Source of the DNA: Oscillospiraceae bacterium
GTDB taxonomy: Bacteria; Bacillota; Clostridia; Oscillospirales; Ruminococcaceae
Direction of reading: 5' to 3'
NCBI GenBank assembly: GCA_900770195.1
Contig: CAAGJI010000041.1
Coordinates: forward strand, 124,001-188,000
DNA: 64,000 nucleotides
In this document: in pieces, positions 9,680 through 18,325 of the stretch
Numbering within the stretch: position 1 is the first letter of the stretch
How the letters are laid out: every line of letters starts with the position of its first letter
The notes under the pieces: model-generated
What the model was told of the DNA's origin: nothing
Database searches by the model: none
Seen by the model: the letters and a program-made list of their open reading frames with translations, nothing else
Program-made: the position numbers and the translations under genes

Positions 9680-11242
9680 ATGGAGGCTTATATGAACTTT
9701 AAAAAAAACACAGTAACCGTAAAATCAAGAAAAAATATTTGTGAAAAAACAAATGTGCATCCCGTAACCGCTTCTTTTGTTTTGCCTGATTATTATCCTG
9801 ATGTTTCAAGAATTATGAAAACTTCTGCAAATGCGACTGTTTTATCATGGAATACAAAAGGAAAAAATTTATCCTATGAACTTCTTTTAAAAATGACTGT
9901 CTTATACAAAAGCAGCGAAAGCGAACTTATTCAGTCTTTTTCAAAAATACAAAACATATCAGGTACAGCCGAACTTGAAGAAGAATGTGAAAATCCTGTA
10001 TGTGTAATAAAACCTGATGCTGAATCTTTTTCCTGTCGCGCAAAAAGTGAAAGACGAATTGAATTTGAGGGTTCAGCAACAGTTATTTTAAAAATTTTCA
10101 AACTTAAACCTTGTGAATTATTATGTGACTGTTTTGGAAACAGTATTCATACAAAGAAAAACAGTCTGAATTACATCAAAGATATTTCTGCTACTTCAAA
10201 AGATTTCACAGTAACAGAAGAAATACCTATAAATGATATATCTGTTTCGGGAGTATCCGTTTTAATGACAGAAATTTCTCCTGAAATTACTGAAATAAAA
10301 AATGTTTCGGGAAAAACTCTTATAAAAGGAGTACTTAATGCATCTGTTTTATATACTTTTTCAGGAGAAAATGAAGATAATATTTTTTCAATAAGCACAC
10401 CTGTTCCTTTCAGCAGAGTAATAGACATAAAAAATTCCGAAGATAAAAATTCTGTTTTACAAGTGAAAATTTTTCCGTCAGACCCTGTATGCAAAACAGT
10501 AAACGATTCAAAGGGGTTCCTTAAACATTTTGAACTAAGCACAGATATAAAAATTTGCTGTATGATTTACACTTATGGAAAAACTGAATATATAGAAGAT
10601 ATTTATTCCACAAAATATCAGACAGACACTTCTTTTTCACATTTCTTATCTGAATCGCCTGAAAAGGTGTTTGAAAAAATCTCATCTGTAAAATCATATA
10701 TTGAATGCGGAAGCGTGAAAAAAATATACAGTTTCAGCTGTCATATAAAAAATATTCACACAAAGTGCGACAGCGAAAACAAAAAAATATTATTTGAAGG
10801 TACTGTTTCTGCACAGCTTCTTTCAAAAAATACCGATGGTTCTGTTATTATGACTGAAAAAGACCTTCCGTTTGAAATAAATGAAAATTATGCCGAACTT
10901 ACTGAAAATTCTTTTGCTGAATGTGAAGCCGTTGTTAAACATTGCAGCTATAATATGACATCAGACAGCAGAATAGAAACCGAAACAGAAATAAAACTAT
11001 GCTGCCACATTTCTGAAAGAAAAGCCGTGAAAGCCGTTGCTGAACTCATTATCGATGAAGAAAAAAAGCTTGACAAAAAAGACAGCACCGCCTTCAGAAT
11101 TTACTTTGCAGAGGCAGGAGAAAGAATATGGGATATTGCAAAACGATACGGAACTGACCACAAGGCAATTATTGAAAGCAACAGCCTTGAAAGCGGAATA
11201 CTTGAAACAAAACAGCCGCTTCTCATTCCTATGACTGACTGA
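9680..11242 (+). CDS. sipL: SipL-like DUF3794 (SPOCS) and LysM spore morphogenesis protein
   Basis: Predicted mother-cell protein that helps assemble the basement layer of the spore coat. Repeated DUF3794/SPOCS-type segments span roughly residues 1-460. A single LysM domain ends the protein (about 470-518, from YFAEAGERIWDIAKRYGT to the final LLIPM). This architecture and the 520-residue length match SipL, which in Clostridioides difficile binds SpoIVA. Here spoIVA starts 14 bp downstream, so the two form an operon, supporting the assignment. No signal peptide is present. The start follows a good GGAGG. Confidence 0.82.
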   Translation: MEAYMNFKKNTVTVKSRKNICEKTNVHPVTASFVLPDYYPDVSRIMKTSANATVLSWNTKGKNLSYELLLKMTVLYKSSESELIQSFSKIQNISGTAELEEECENPVCVIKPDAESFSCRAKSERRIEFEGSATVILKIFKLKPCELLCDCFGNSIHTKKNSLNYIKDISATSKDFTVTEEIPINDISVSGVSVLMTEISPEITEIKNVSGKTLIKGVLNASVLYTFSGENEDNIFSISTPVPFSRVIDIKNSEDKNSVLQVKIFPSDPVCKTVNDSKGFLKHFELSTDIKICCMIYTYGKTEYIEDIYSTKYQTDTSFSHFLSESPEKVFEKISSVKSYIECGSVKKIYSFSCHIKNIHTKCDSENKKILFEGTVSAQLLSKNTDGSVIMTEKDLPFEINENYAELTENSFAECEAVVKHCSYNMTSDSRIETETEIKLCCHISERKAVKAVAELIIDEEKKLDKKDSTAFRIYFAEAGERIWDIAKRYGTDHKAIIESNSLESGILETKQPLLIPMTD

Positions 11243-11256
11243 AAAAGGAGAAAAAT

Positions 11257-12732
11257 ATGGAAAATAATATATACAAAAGCATTGCACAAAGAACAGGCGG
11301 CGATATTTATATAGGTGTTGCAGGACCTGTCAGAACAGGAAAATCCACCCTCATAAAACAAATAATGAACACATTTGTCATTCCAAATCTTGCTGACAAA
11401 TCAGCTAAAGAAAGAACAGTTGACGAATTGCCTCAGTCTGCCGCAGGAAAAACAATAATGACAACCGAACCAAAATTCATACCTGAAAAAGCGGCTTCAG
11501 TCAAAATTGATGACAGTACATCTTTCAATATGCGTCTTATAGACTGTGTGGGGTATATCGTTCCGTCTGCGTCGGGATATATCGAAGATAATGCCCCGAG
11601 AATGGTTATGACACCTTGGTACGACGAGGAAATACCTTTTAATATGGCAGCTGAAACAGGCACAAGAAAAGTTATAACAGAACATTCAACAGTCGGTCTT
11701 GTTGTTACAACAGACGGAAGTTTCACAGGTATTCCGTCTGATGAATACAGAGAATGCGAAAAAAAAGTTATTGACGAACTGAAGGAACTTGGCAAACCTT
11801 TTGCAATAGTTTTAAACTGCAAAGAACCTGATTCAGAAAATGCACAAAAACTTAAAAAAGAACTTTCAGAAAAATATTCCGCATCAGTAACAGCTGTAAA
11901 CTGCCTTGAAATAAATGAAGATGATATTGCTGAAATACTTAAAAATATACTTATGAGTTTCCCTGTGTGTGAAATAAATATAAAAGCCCCTTCGTGGATT
12001 CCGTCACTTCCTGCAATTCACCCTTTAAAAGCAGGTTTCTGCAAAACTTTAACTGAAAACATTTCAGATATAAAAACAATAAACGATATTCATCTGCTTA
12101 CAGAAAAAATTGCAGAAAACGAAAATGTAAAATCCTGCCGAATTTGCGAAAAAGATTTCAGTTGCGGAAGTGTTACACTTGAAACAGAATTTTCAAATGA
12201 TTTATTCTGCAAAATAATAAGCGAATCAACAGGCTTTGAAATATCAGATGAAAGCGGAATAATTCCACTTCTTTCTGAACTTAAAGAAATAAAAAATAAA
12301 TATGATGCAATATCCCCTGCACTTGAATCATGCGAACAAACAGGCTATGGAATAATTATGCCTCAGCCGTCTGAACTTTCTCTTGAAGAACCTGAAATAA
12401 TAAGACAGGGCGGCAAATACGGCGTTAAACTCAAAGCCTCCGCACCATCTATACATCTTATGAAAGCAGGAATACAAACTACTGTAAGCCCTATTGTAGG
12501 CACTGAAAAACAAAGTGAAGACTTAATAAATTATCTGCTTGAAGAGTTCCGTGACAGTCCTGAAAAAATCTGGGAATCAAATATTTTTGGCAAATCTCTT
12601 TTTGAACTTGTTAATGAAGGTCTTCACTCAAAACTCCATAAAATGCCTTCTGAAGCAAGAATGAAGCTTCGTGAAACTCTTGAACGAGTAATTAATGAAG
12701 GCTGCTGCGGTCTGATATGTTTCATTTTATAA
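11257..12732 (+). CDS. spoIVA: Stage IV sporulation protein A (coat-assembly ATPase)
   Basis: Cytoskeleton-like ATPase that polymerises on the forespore surface and anchors the spore coat. The P-loop GPVRTGKS is at residues 23-30, and GTPase-like motifs follow (LIDCVGY near 90). The C-terminal tail GCCGLICFIL retains the short conserved end that attaches the protein to the forespore. Its 491 residues match the family, and it starts 14 bp after the SipL-like gene behind AAAAAGGAG. It implies a sporulation programme, although the habitat genes look like those of gut Ruminococcus, for which spores are seldom reported. Confidence 0.97.
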   Translation: MENNIYKSIAQRTGGDIYIGVAGPVRTGKSTLIKQIMNTFVIPNLADKSAKERTVDELPQSAAGKTIMTTEPKFIPEKAASVKIDDSTSFNMRLIDCVGYIVPSASGYIEDNAPRMVMTPWYDEEIPFNMAAETGTRKVITEHSTVGLVVTTDGSFTGIPSDEYRECEKKVIDELKELGKPFAIVLNCKEPDSENAQKLKKELSEKYSASVTAVNCLEINEDDIAEILKNILMSFPVCEINIKAPSWIPSLPAIHPLKAGFCKTLTENISDIKTINDIHLLTEKIAENENVKSCRICEKDFSCGSVTLETEFSNDLFCKIISESTGFEISDESGIIPLLSELKEIKNKYDAISPALESCEQTGYGIIMPQPSELSLEEPEIIRQGGKYGVKLKASAPSIHLMKAGIQTTVSPIVGTEKQSEDLINYLLEEFRDSPEKIWESNIFGKSLFELVNEGLHSKLHKMPSEARMKLRETLERVINEGCCGLICFIL

Positions 12733-12757
12733 TTTTCTTTCAATATATAAAATATGC

Positions 12758-12798
12758 AAAAATGCTGACAATGGAAAATTCCAAAGTCAGCATTTTTC
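12758..12798 (+). terminator. Terminator after spoIVA
   Basis: A 12-bp perfect stem (AAAAATGCTGAC at 12758-12769 with its complement at 12786-12797) ends in a T run. It lies 26 bp after the spoIVA stop. Its symmetric A and T flanks could let it work on both strands. Confidence 0.85.
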
Positions 12799-12850
12799 TG
12801 ATATGATAAATTTTTTCTTAAAGTCCCATTAAATTATAATCTTTCAGATA

Positions 12851-12891
12851 TGTCGCCTCATGCGACACATTAGTTTCTCATTCCTAATTAT
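12851..12891. repeat. Solo end of the MITE-like repeat seen at 59496-59718
   Basis: The stretch from TGTCGCC through a GCGACA palindrome to TTTCTCATTCCTAATTA closely matches the right end of the larger element at 59671-59717, apart from a few substitutions and a 7-base gap. No matching left end is visible, so this looks like a remnant. Confidence 0.6.
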
Positions 12892-12893
12892 TT

Positions 12894-13724
12894 TTACATA
12901 CTTATCTTTTTTTCTGTAAGATATGAAGTTACAAAATACATTACTGTACCGAAAACTGCATACACAATTATTGAAAAGATAAATACTTCTGTCGGAAAGG
13001 CAATGTCTGCTTCTAAACCTGTATTGGTGCTGTTTGCATCAAAACTAAGTCCGAAACTTGGAAATACAAGTGAACCAACCTGTGCAACTATGCCTTCAAT
13101 GATTACAATACCAATCCATACTCCTGTTGCAACAAGTGTATTGATTTTTCCTTTTCTTACTATTGAATATGAAATGGCAATTGCAACATAGAAAGATAAA
13201 ATATTTGTTACCCATTGAACTATTACTGTGATAAGTAAAAGTGTAATCTGAGCAGGATATTTTTTCAAAGCATCAAAAAGAATTCTTGCAATATATATAA
13301 TTCCAAGTTCTGAATCATTGCTTGCAAAAAACAAATCAAAATCAACTGTCATAAATAACAATTCAACAATTACTGCACATACCATTATTATAAGACTTAA
13401 AATTATTTTTGAACCAATAATTGCATATGCACTGTGTGGTGTTAAGAACGTCATATAGCCTTTTTTCTTTGATATATCTGTTGAATAAAGCATAATACTT
13501 ACAATCAGAATAAAAACAGGTAATGAAAAAAGGAACAGAACAGCAAAAATAACAAGTATTCCTACAGTATTATTAAGAAAACTTACATCAAAGCTTTCCT
13601 TTAATTTGTAAAATATGAAAAGCAATGCATTTATTGCCAAACCTATTATACCGAATATAACTATAAGCGACCTTACCTTCATAAAGTCATATTTAATTAA
13701 CTTTAACATTTTAATTCTCCTCAC
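12894..13724 (-). CDS. ABC-2 type transporter permease
   Basis: Integral membrane protein of 276 residues with about six hydrophobic helices (first near residues 19-38, last near 245-268). It is the likely membrane partner of the ATPase encoded 3 bp upstream and completes a GntR-ATPase-permease operon of the YtrA type. Such modules usually respond to cell-envelope stress or peptide antibiotics, but the substrate cannot be read from the sequence. The start could be the listed one or Met6 (KLIKYDFMKVRS follows). Confidence 0.85.
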   Translation of the reverse strand: MRRIKMLKLIKYDFMKVRSLIVIFGIIGLAINALLFIFYKLKESFDVSFLNNTVGILVIFAVLFLFSLPVFILIVSIMLYSTDISKKKGYMTFLTPHSAYAIIGSKIILSLIIMVCAVIVELLFMTVDFDLFFASNDSELGIIYIARILFDALKKYPAQITLLLITVIVQWVTNILSFYVAIAISYSIVRKGKINTLVATGVWIGIVIIEGIVAQVGSLVFPSFGLSFDANSTNTGLEADIAFPTEVFIFSIIVYAVFGTVMYFVTSYLTEKKISM

Positions 13725-13727
13725 AAA

Positions 13728-14426
13728 TTAAGCATTATGGAATCCATAAATTTCTTTATAAAGTTCAACGATTGATTTTCCGTTGTTTTCTCTTATTGTT
13801 TCAAGGTTGCCTGCAAGAATAAGTTTTCCGTCTTTAAGCATAACAGCGTCATCAACAATAGGTTCAAGTTCATCAAACAAATGGCTTGAAATAATCAAAG
13901 TTGTTTCAGGATTTGTTGCTTTTATTATCGAGTTTATTATCTGTTCTCTGCCTATAAGGTCGATACCATTAAGAGGTTCATCAAGCATAATAACTTCTGC
14001 ATTTCTTGCAAGTGTTGCAGCAATTTTAAGTTTTGCAGCCATACCTGATGAAAGTCTTTTTACTTTTAAATCAGGTGTAAGTTCCATAAATTTAAGAAGT
14101 TCATCAAATTTGTTTGTATCGAAATCTTCAAAGAAATCTTTATAGAATTTTTTTACATCAACAATTCTCATCCAGTCATAATAAAACGGTTCTGTACACA
14201 TATAGGCAATTTTTGACTTTGTTGCTGCCCCTATTTCAACACCATTATATGTGCATTTTCCCGATGTCAGCTTAACAAGTCCTGCCGCAGTTTTCATAAG
14301 TGTGCTTTTACCGCTTCCGTTTGGTCCGACAAGTGCATAAACTTTTCCTTTTTCGAAACCAAAATTAATGTCTTCAAGGGCTTTTTTCGTTCCGTACCCT
14401 TTTTGTGCTTTCTCAAATAACAGCAT
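13728..14426 (-). CDS. ABC transporter ATP-binding protein
   Basis: Nucleotide-binding subunit with Walker A GPNGSGKST (residues 34-42), signature RLSSGMAAKL and Walker B VIMLDEPLNG. I place the start at the ATG at 14426, which overlaps the gntR stop as TAATG and follows GGAGG at a spacing of 8. A longer frame reaches a TTG at 14441 but would contain the ribosome site itself. It is 232 residues long, translationally coupled to gntR upstream and to the permease downstream. Confidence 0.9.
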   Translation of the reverse strand: MLLFEKAQKGYGTKKALEDINFGFEKGKVYALVGPNGSGKSTLMKTAAGLVKLTSGKCTYNGVEIGAATKSKIAYMCTEPFYYDWMRIVDVKKFYKDFFEDFDTNKFDELLKFMELTPDLKVKRLSSGMAAKLKIAATLARNAEVIMLDEPLNGIDLIGREQIINSIIKATNPETTLIISSHLFDELEPIVDDAVMLKDGKLILAGNLETIRENNGKSIVELYKEIYGFHNA

Positions 14427-14794
14427 TATTCTTTCCTCCAATTTTTTTCAGCAAGCTCAAAAAATTCTTCCCTGCTGACATTCATAGCTTTGATTTTACT
14501 GATAAGTTCAGCAATAAGTTTTTCGATTGATTCCTCTTTTAATTTTTTGCAAATTGCTTCATCTTCCGTAATAAACATTCCTATTCCTCTTTTTGCAAAA
14601 CAAAGATCTTCTTGTTCAAGTTCCCTGTACACTCTCTGAACTGTATTAGGATTTATTTTGTAAATAAGGGAAAGTTCTCTGTTCGATGGAATTTTATCTC
14701 CCGCTTTAAGTTCTCCTGATATAATTTTCTGTTTTATATCATTTGCAACCTGAACATAAATCGGTGTATTTGAATCAAAATGCATTGTCTGCAT
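14426..14794 (-). CDS. GntR-family regulator, YtrA subfamily
   Basis: A 122-residue repressor-like protein. The N-terminal winged helix-turn-helix includes PIYVQVANDIKQKI and the recognition region NPNTVQRVYREL. The short C-terminal tail (about 75-122) lacks the large ligand domain of other GntR families, the hallmark of YtrA types. It is first in its operon, directly after a promoter whose -10 box overlaps an operator-like repeat, so negative autoregulation is likely. Confidence 0.9.
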   Translation of the reverse strand: MQTMHFDSNTPIYVQVANDIKQKIISGELKAGDKIPSNRELSLIYKINPNTVQRVYRELEQEDLCFAKRGIGMFITEDEAICKKLKEESIEKLIAELISKIKAMNVSREEFFELAEKNWRKE

Positions 14795-14805
14795 CTCCTT
14801 ACTAC

Positions 14806-14846
14806 TGTACTACATATATAATACACTATTTTACTATATTTGTCAA
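14806..14846 (-). promoter_or_regulatory. Promoter and operator of the minus-strand GntR/ABC operon
   Basis: Read on the minus strand, TTGACA (14846-14841), a 17-bp spacer and TATTAT (14823-14818) form a strong sigma-A promoter. An imperfect inverted repeat TGTACTA-N6-TAATACA (plus strand 14806-14825) overlaps the -10 box. Its half-site TGTACTA is identical to that in the operator of the second GntR/ABC operon at 17882. Confidence 0.7.
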
Positions 14847-14887
14847 GTACTTTTTGGAATTTTTTTCAAAAAAATTTTCTAAAACAA

Positions 14888-14913
14888 AAAAAGAGCCTTT
14901 TTTGGCTCTTTTT
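14888..14913 (-). terminator. Terminator after the ANTAR gene
   Basis: A 10-bp stem of AAAAAGAGCC and its complement around a six-T loop, flanked by A and T runs on both sides. It closes the coaX-GS-ANTAR transcript and is symmetric enough to act in both directions. Confidence 0.85.
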
Positions 14914-14934
14914 ATATAAATATTTTTTATACTG

Positions 14935-15501
14935 CTAACTATACTGCTGAATTATACTCATAGCAACTTCCATCTTAGTTCGTCTTGTATCCATAGCTGT
15001 TTTTTCAATATATTTATGTGCATCTTCTTCTGAATATCCAAGATTTTGTATAAGAAGATATTTTGCCTGATTTATATATCTCATTTCATTTATTTTAGAC
15101 TGCAATTTCTGATTTTCTTTTTTAAGACCTGTCATTCTTGAATGAGTTACCATTGCCATTCTTATTGCCTGCTGAAACATATATTTATTAAGCGGTTTTG
15201 ATACAACATAAATACCATAATCCATAACTTTTTCACTTATATCATCAGCCATATCCGCCTTACATATAAAAATAATTCCGGAAATGGTTCGTTCTGAAAC
15301 TGAAACAGCAAAATTATATCCAAATTCATCTTTAAGAGGTGTGTTTATAACTATAAGGTCAAATTCTTCTATTGAAAGTCTCTGCTTTGCCTCGCTTCCG
15401 CTTTCAATATGCACACATTCCTGACAGCCGCATGATTTAAGAAAACTGCTTATGCCGCTGAATCCCTGTTGGGAGCCTGATACAACTAATACTCTGTCCA
15501 T
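14935..15501 (-). CDS. ANTAR-domain protein with degenerate receiver
   Basis: The protein has a receiver-like N-terminal domain (about residues 1-115), a coiled coil (about 122-140) and a C-terminal ANTAR RNA-binding domain (about 138-186). ANTAR proteins act as transcription antiterminators by binding paired hexaloop hairpins. In this receiver the usual phosphoacceptor position reads Asn (LIVINTPL in place of a D-x-x-P pattern), and the acidic pair after strand 1 is replaced by Ser-Gly. Phosphorylation control is therefore unlikely. The gene lies 63 bp downstream of a glutamine-synthetase homologue, an arrangement I recall from other clostridia. Confidence 0.85.
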   Translation of the reverse strand: MDRVLVVSGSQQGFSGISSFLKSCGCQECVHIESGSEAKQRLSIEEFDLIVINTPLKDEFGYNFAVSVSERTISGIIFICKADMADDISEKVMDYGIYVVSKPLNKYMFQQAIRMAMVTHSRMTGLKKENQKLQSKINEMRYINQAKYLLIQNLGYSEEDAHKYIEKTAMDTRRTKMEVAMSIIQQYS

Positions 15502-15564
15502 AATTAATTTCTCAGATCTCCTTTCTTAAAATAATATATTTTAAAATCATACTTTCAACTGTAA

Positions 15565-16836
15565 TCATATAACATAGAAGAACTTGCTGTCTTCAAATAT
15601 GTCTTTATCTTCAGCTTTTCTGTATTCTTCAATCATACTGTCGAAATGTTCAAAAATTTCATTCAAAAGATTTTGTGAAAATGTTTCCTTTATAAGTTCA
15701 CTTGACTTAGCATACCCTACAGCTTCTTCAAGTGACTGAGGGAGTGAAATTTTTGTTTCCTGTGCCTGAATCTGCATTTTATTTTCAATTCCCTTCATTC
15801 CTGCTTTAAGAAGAAGTAAAATTACAATATAAGGATTACATGAAGCATCTGCGGTACGAAGCACAAGGTGCGAATTATCATTCATTGTTCTTGAAAGTCT
15901 TAATGCAGGATTTGTTCTGTTGTCAGACCAATCCGCATATTTAGGTGCCATAAATGTTCCAAGACGTTTGTATGAATTCGTTATAGGATTCAAAAATGCT
16001 GTTATTTCCTTTATATAATGGAGAACACCCGCCATAAACTGTTCACCTTCTTCAGAAATTTTTTCATCTGAAGAACCGAATATACTTGTTTTATCTCTTG
16101 AAACGTGGAAAGAAATATTGAAAGCACTGCCATCTTTATTCTTTAAAGGCTTCGGCATAAATGATGCATAAAGTCCGCTCTGTGATGCTATAGCCTTAAC
16201 AACATTTTTATACTGCATCATATTGTCAGCAGCTGTAAGAGGGTCACTGCACATAAAATCTATTTCATTTTGTCCGGGACCTCTTTTATGGCATGAACTT
16301 TGCGGATTTATTCCCATTTCTTCAAGTGAAAGACATATTTCACGTCTTATATTTTCGCACTGGTCAAGTGGTGCAACATCCAGATAACCACCGTTATCAA
16401 CAGGAGTTTTTTCAGGTTTTCCATATTGATTATTTTTAAAAAGATAAAATTCGCATTTTGTGCCTATTTCACATTTTAAACCTGTCTTTTTTATCTCATC
16501 AACATAATTTTTAAGTTTTTTTCTGAGGTCAGCTTCATAAAAACTTCCATCACTTTTATAAATATTACAGAAAAATCTTATAACACTTCCCGTTTTAGGA
16601 CGCCATGGCAAAACACTCATTGTTGAAAGGTCAGGAACAAGCAGGTATCTTTCATCGTTTGTTTTTTCAAAACAAACCGCATCAAAAGGTATACCGTTTT
16701 CAATTGCAAATGGCAATTCTTCCGCCATTATCGCAATATTTTTCATATTTCCTCTAAGGTCGCAGAATGACAATCTTATAAATTTAACATCATTTTCCTT
16801 GACAAAATTCAAAACATCCGTTGTTGAAACAAACAT
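15565..16836 (-). CDS. Glutamine synthetase family protein, probably catalytically altered
   Basis: A 423-residue homologue of type I glutamine synthetase with the beta-grasp N-terminus (RLSFCDLRG at 21-29) and the catalytic-domain fold (GPGQNEIDF, ITNSYKRL, ADASCNPY). Aligned by eye with the well-known enterobacterial residues, all three ligands of metal site n2 are replaced (E129 to Lys127, H269 to Asn240, E357 to Val325). One n1 ligand is also lost (E212 to Lys184) and so is catalytic E327 (Met296). E131 and E220 are kept as E129 and E191. Ordinary glutamine synthesis is therefore doubtful. It lies 29 bp after coaX and before the ANTAR gene. A regulatory or different-substrate role is inference. 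Confidence 0.85.
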   Translation of the reverse strand: MFVSTTDVLNFVKENDVKFIRLSFCDLRGNMKNIAIMAEELPFAIENGIPFDAVCFEKTNDERYLLVPDLSTMSVLPWRPKTGSVIRFFCNIYKSDGSFYEADLRKKLKNYVDEIKKTGLKCEIGTKCEFYLFKNNQYGKPEKTPVDNGGYLDVAPLDQCENIRREICLSLEEMGINPQSSCHKRGPGQNEIDFMCSDPLTAADNMMQYKNVVKAIASQSGLYASFMPKPLKNKDGSAFNISFHVSRDKTSIFGSSDEKISEEGEQFMAGVLHYIKEITAFLNPITNSYKRLGTFMAPKYADWSDNRTNPALRLSRTMNDNSHLVLRTADASCNPYIVILLLLKAGMKGIENKMQIQAQETKISLPQSLEEAVGYAKSSELIKETFSQNLLNEIFEHFDSMIEEYRKAEDKDIFEDSKFFYVI

Positions 16837-16865
16837 AAAAACCTCCAGAATTTTTTAAAAATAAA

Positions 16866-17642
16866 TCAGATAGTCTTTTCAAGATTTCTGTTATATATTT
16901 TAATAAGTCCTTTAAGAAGAAGTGCATCATCTCTGATTACTTTCTTTTTGCATAAAGGAATAACTGCCGCTGCAATTCCGCCTGTTGCAATAACAACAGG
17001 TTCTTCATCAAGTTCCTCTGAAATTCTTTCTATGACAGCATCTATCTGTGCAGCTGTACCGTAAATCATACCACTTTTCATACAGTCAATCGTATTTTTT
17101 CCTATAATGTCAGGCGGTGCAGAAAGTTCTATTTTAGGCAACTGAGATGTACGGCTTTTCAGTGCCTCAAGTGAAATATTAAGTCCCGGAAGTATCATAC
17201 CACCGATATATCTTTTTTTGCTGTCGATAACTGAAAAAGTCGTTGCCGTACCCATATCTATAATAATTGCCGGACATTTATATTCATCGCAGACAGCAAC
17301 CGCATCAACAACAAGATCGCTTCCAAGCTGTTTCGGAGTGTCAATGCATATTTCAAGCCCTGTTTCAAGTCCTTTTCCGACTATTTTAGGACTTATTCCC
17401 GTTATTCTTTTTATTGCTGACTCTGTCATCTGAGTAACGGCAGGAACAACTGATGATATTATACTTCCTGTTATCATCTTTGAATTTATATTGTGTATAT
17501 CAAGAATACTCTTGAATTTTAATGCATATTCAAGAGATGTGATATTGTGGTCTGTAGAAATCCTTTCGATAAATCTAAGATTATTATTATCAAAAATTCC
17601 AAGTACAATATTTGTATTGCCTATATCAACTGCAATAACCAT
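16866..17642 (-). CDS. coaX: Type III pantothenate kinase
   Basis: ASKHA-fold kinase that phosphorylates pantothenate, the first step of coenzyme A synthesis. It is usually insensitive to CoA feedback. The phosphate-1 motif DIGNTNIVLG lies at residues 6-15, IIDMGTATTFSVID contains the catalytic Asp region, and GGMILPG and ATGGIA follow. Its length of 258 residues is typical. It heads the coaX-GS-ANTAR transcript behind an extended -10 promoter. Confidence 0.95.
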   Translation of the reverse strand: MVIAVDIGNTNIVLGIFDNNNLRFIERISTDHNITSLEYALKFKSILDIHNINSKMITGSIISSVVPAVTQMTESAIKRITGISPKIVGKGLETGLEICIDTPKQLGSDLVVDAVAVCDEYKCPAIIIDMGTATTFSVIDSKKRYIGGMILPGLNISLEALKSRTSQLPKIELSAPPDIIGKNTIDCMKSGMIYGTAAQIDAVIERISEELDEEPVVIATGGIAAAVIPLCKKKVIRDDALLLKGLIKIYNRNLEKTI

Positions 17643-17961
17643 TTCTTAATCTCTCCTGTAAATAATCTTTTAGTAAATACTGTCAGGCAGCATATTTTAT
17701 TATTATACCACATACCCTTGAATAATTCCATAGGTTTTTATAACTTTTTTAAGAATTATAAAATTAAGGCAAAATAATGTATTTATTCAGAAAATTAAGG
17801 TATAAACGGAATTTTTTCAAATTAATCAAAAAAACCGAAAAAATGTCTTGACAAAGTGAAAAAATGGTGTTATAATATAACTGTACTAATCCACATAGTA
17901 CACATAAGAAAGCAAAGAAATTTAAAGAAAGCACATTAAATTATGGAAGGAGGAAAATATA
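17643..17961. other. Divergent promoter region, coaX / second gntR
   Basis: This 319-bp stretch has no gene. On the minus strand TGGTATAAT (17710-17702) is an extended -10 element for coaX without a clear -35. On the plus strand it holds the consensus promoter and operator described at 17848-17902. A 5' leader of about 80 nt then precedes the gntR start, with AAGGAGG at 17948-17954. I see no riboswitch-like structure. Confidence 0.6.
17848..17902 (+). promoter_or_regulatory. Consensus promoter with GntR operator
   Basis: TTGACA (17848-17853), a 17-bp spacer and TATAAT (17871-17876) form a perfect sigma-A promoter. A perfect 7-bp inverted repeat TGTACTA-N7-TAGTACA (17882-17902) begins at the expected transcription start, where a bound YtrA-type repressor would block initiation. 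Confidence 0.8.
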
Positions 17962-18309
17962 TTGTATGAAATCAATCTGCAAAGCGGCATACCTATTTAC
18001 GACCAGCTTTTGAAAATGATTTTAAGCAGGATTTTAAGTGGAATATTAAAACCCAACGACCAGCTTCCAAGCGTCAGAATACTTGCCAAGGAAATAGGAA
18101 TAAATCCAAACACAGTTTCAAAAACATACAAAGAACTTGAACGTGAAAAAATCATCTATTCAGTTCCCGGAAAAGGCAGTTTTGTTTCCGAAATAAATAT
18201 AAAAAAAATGGAACAATATCTGCTAAGCGAATTTGACAATCAAATAAAAATTGCAATGAATATTGGTTTTTCAAAGGAAGCACTGAAACAGCGAATAGAT
18301 GATTTATAG
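17962..18309 (+). CDS. GntR-family regulator, YtrA subfamily (second copy)
   Basis: A 115-residue winged-helix repressor with a short C-terminal tail, like the regulator at 14426. It has IPIYDQLLKMIL at the N-terminus and the recognition helix region INPNTVSKTYKELE. The start codon is TTG, chosen for the AAGGAGG 7 nt upstream and because the reading begins YEINLQSGIP as expected. It precedes an ATPase and a large membrane protein, so it probably controls its own operon through the palindrome at 17882. Confidence 0.9.
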   Translation: MYEINLQSGIPIYDQLLKMILSRILSGILKPNDQLPSVRILAKEIGINPNTVSKTYKELEREKIIYSVPGKGSFVSEINIKKMEQYLLSEFDNQIKIAMNIGFSKEALKQRIDDL

Positions 18310-18325
18310 TTAAGGAGGATAATAA

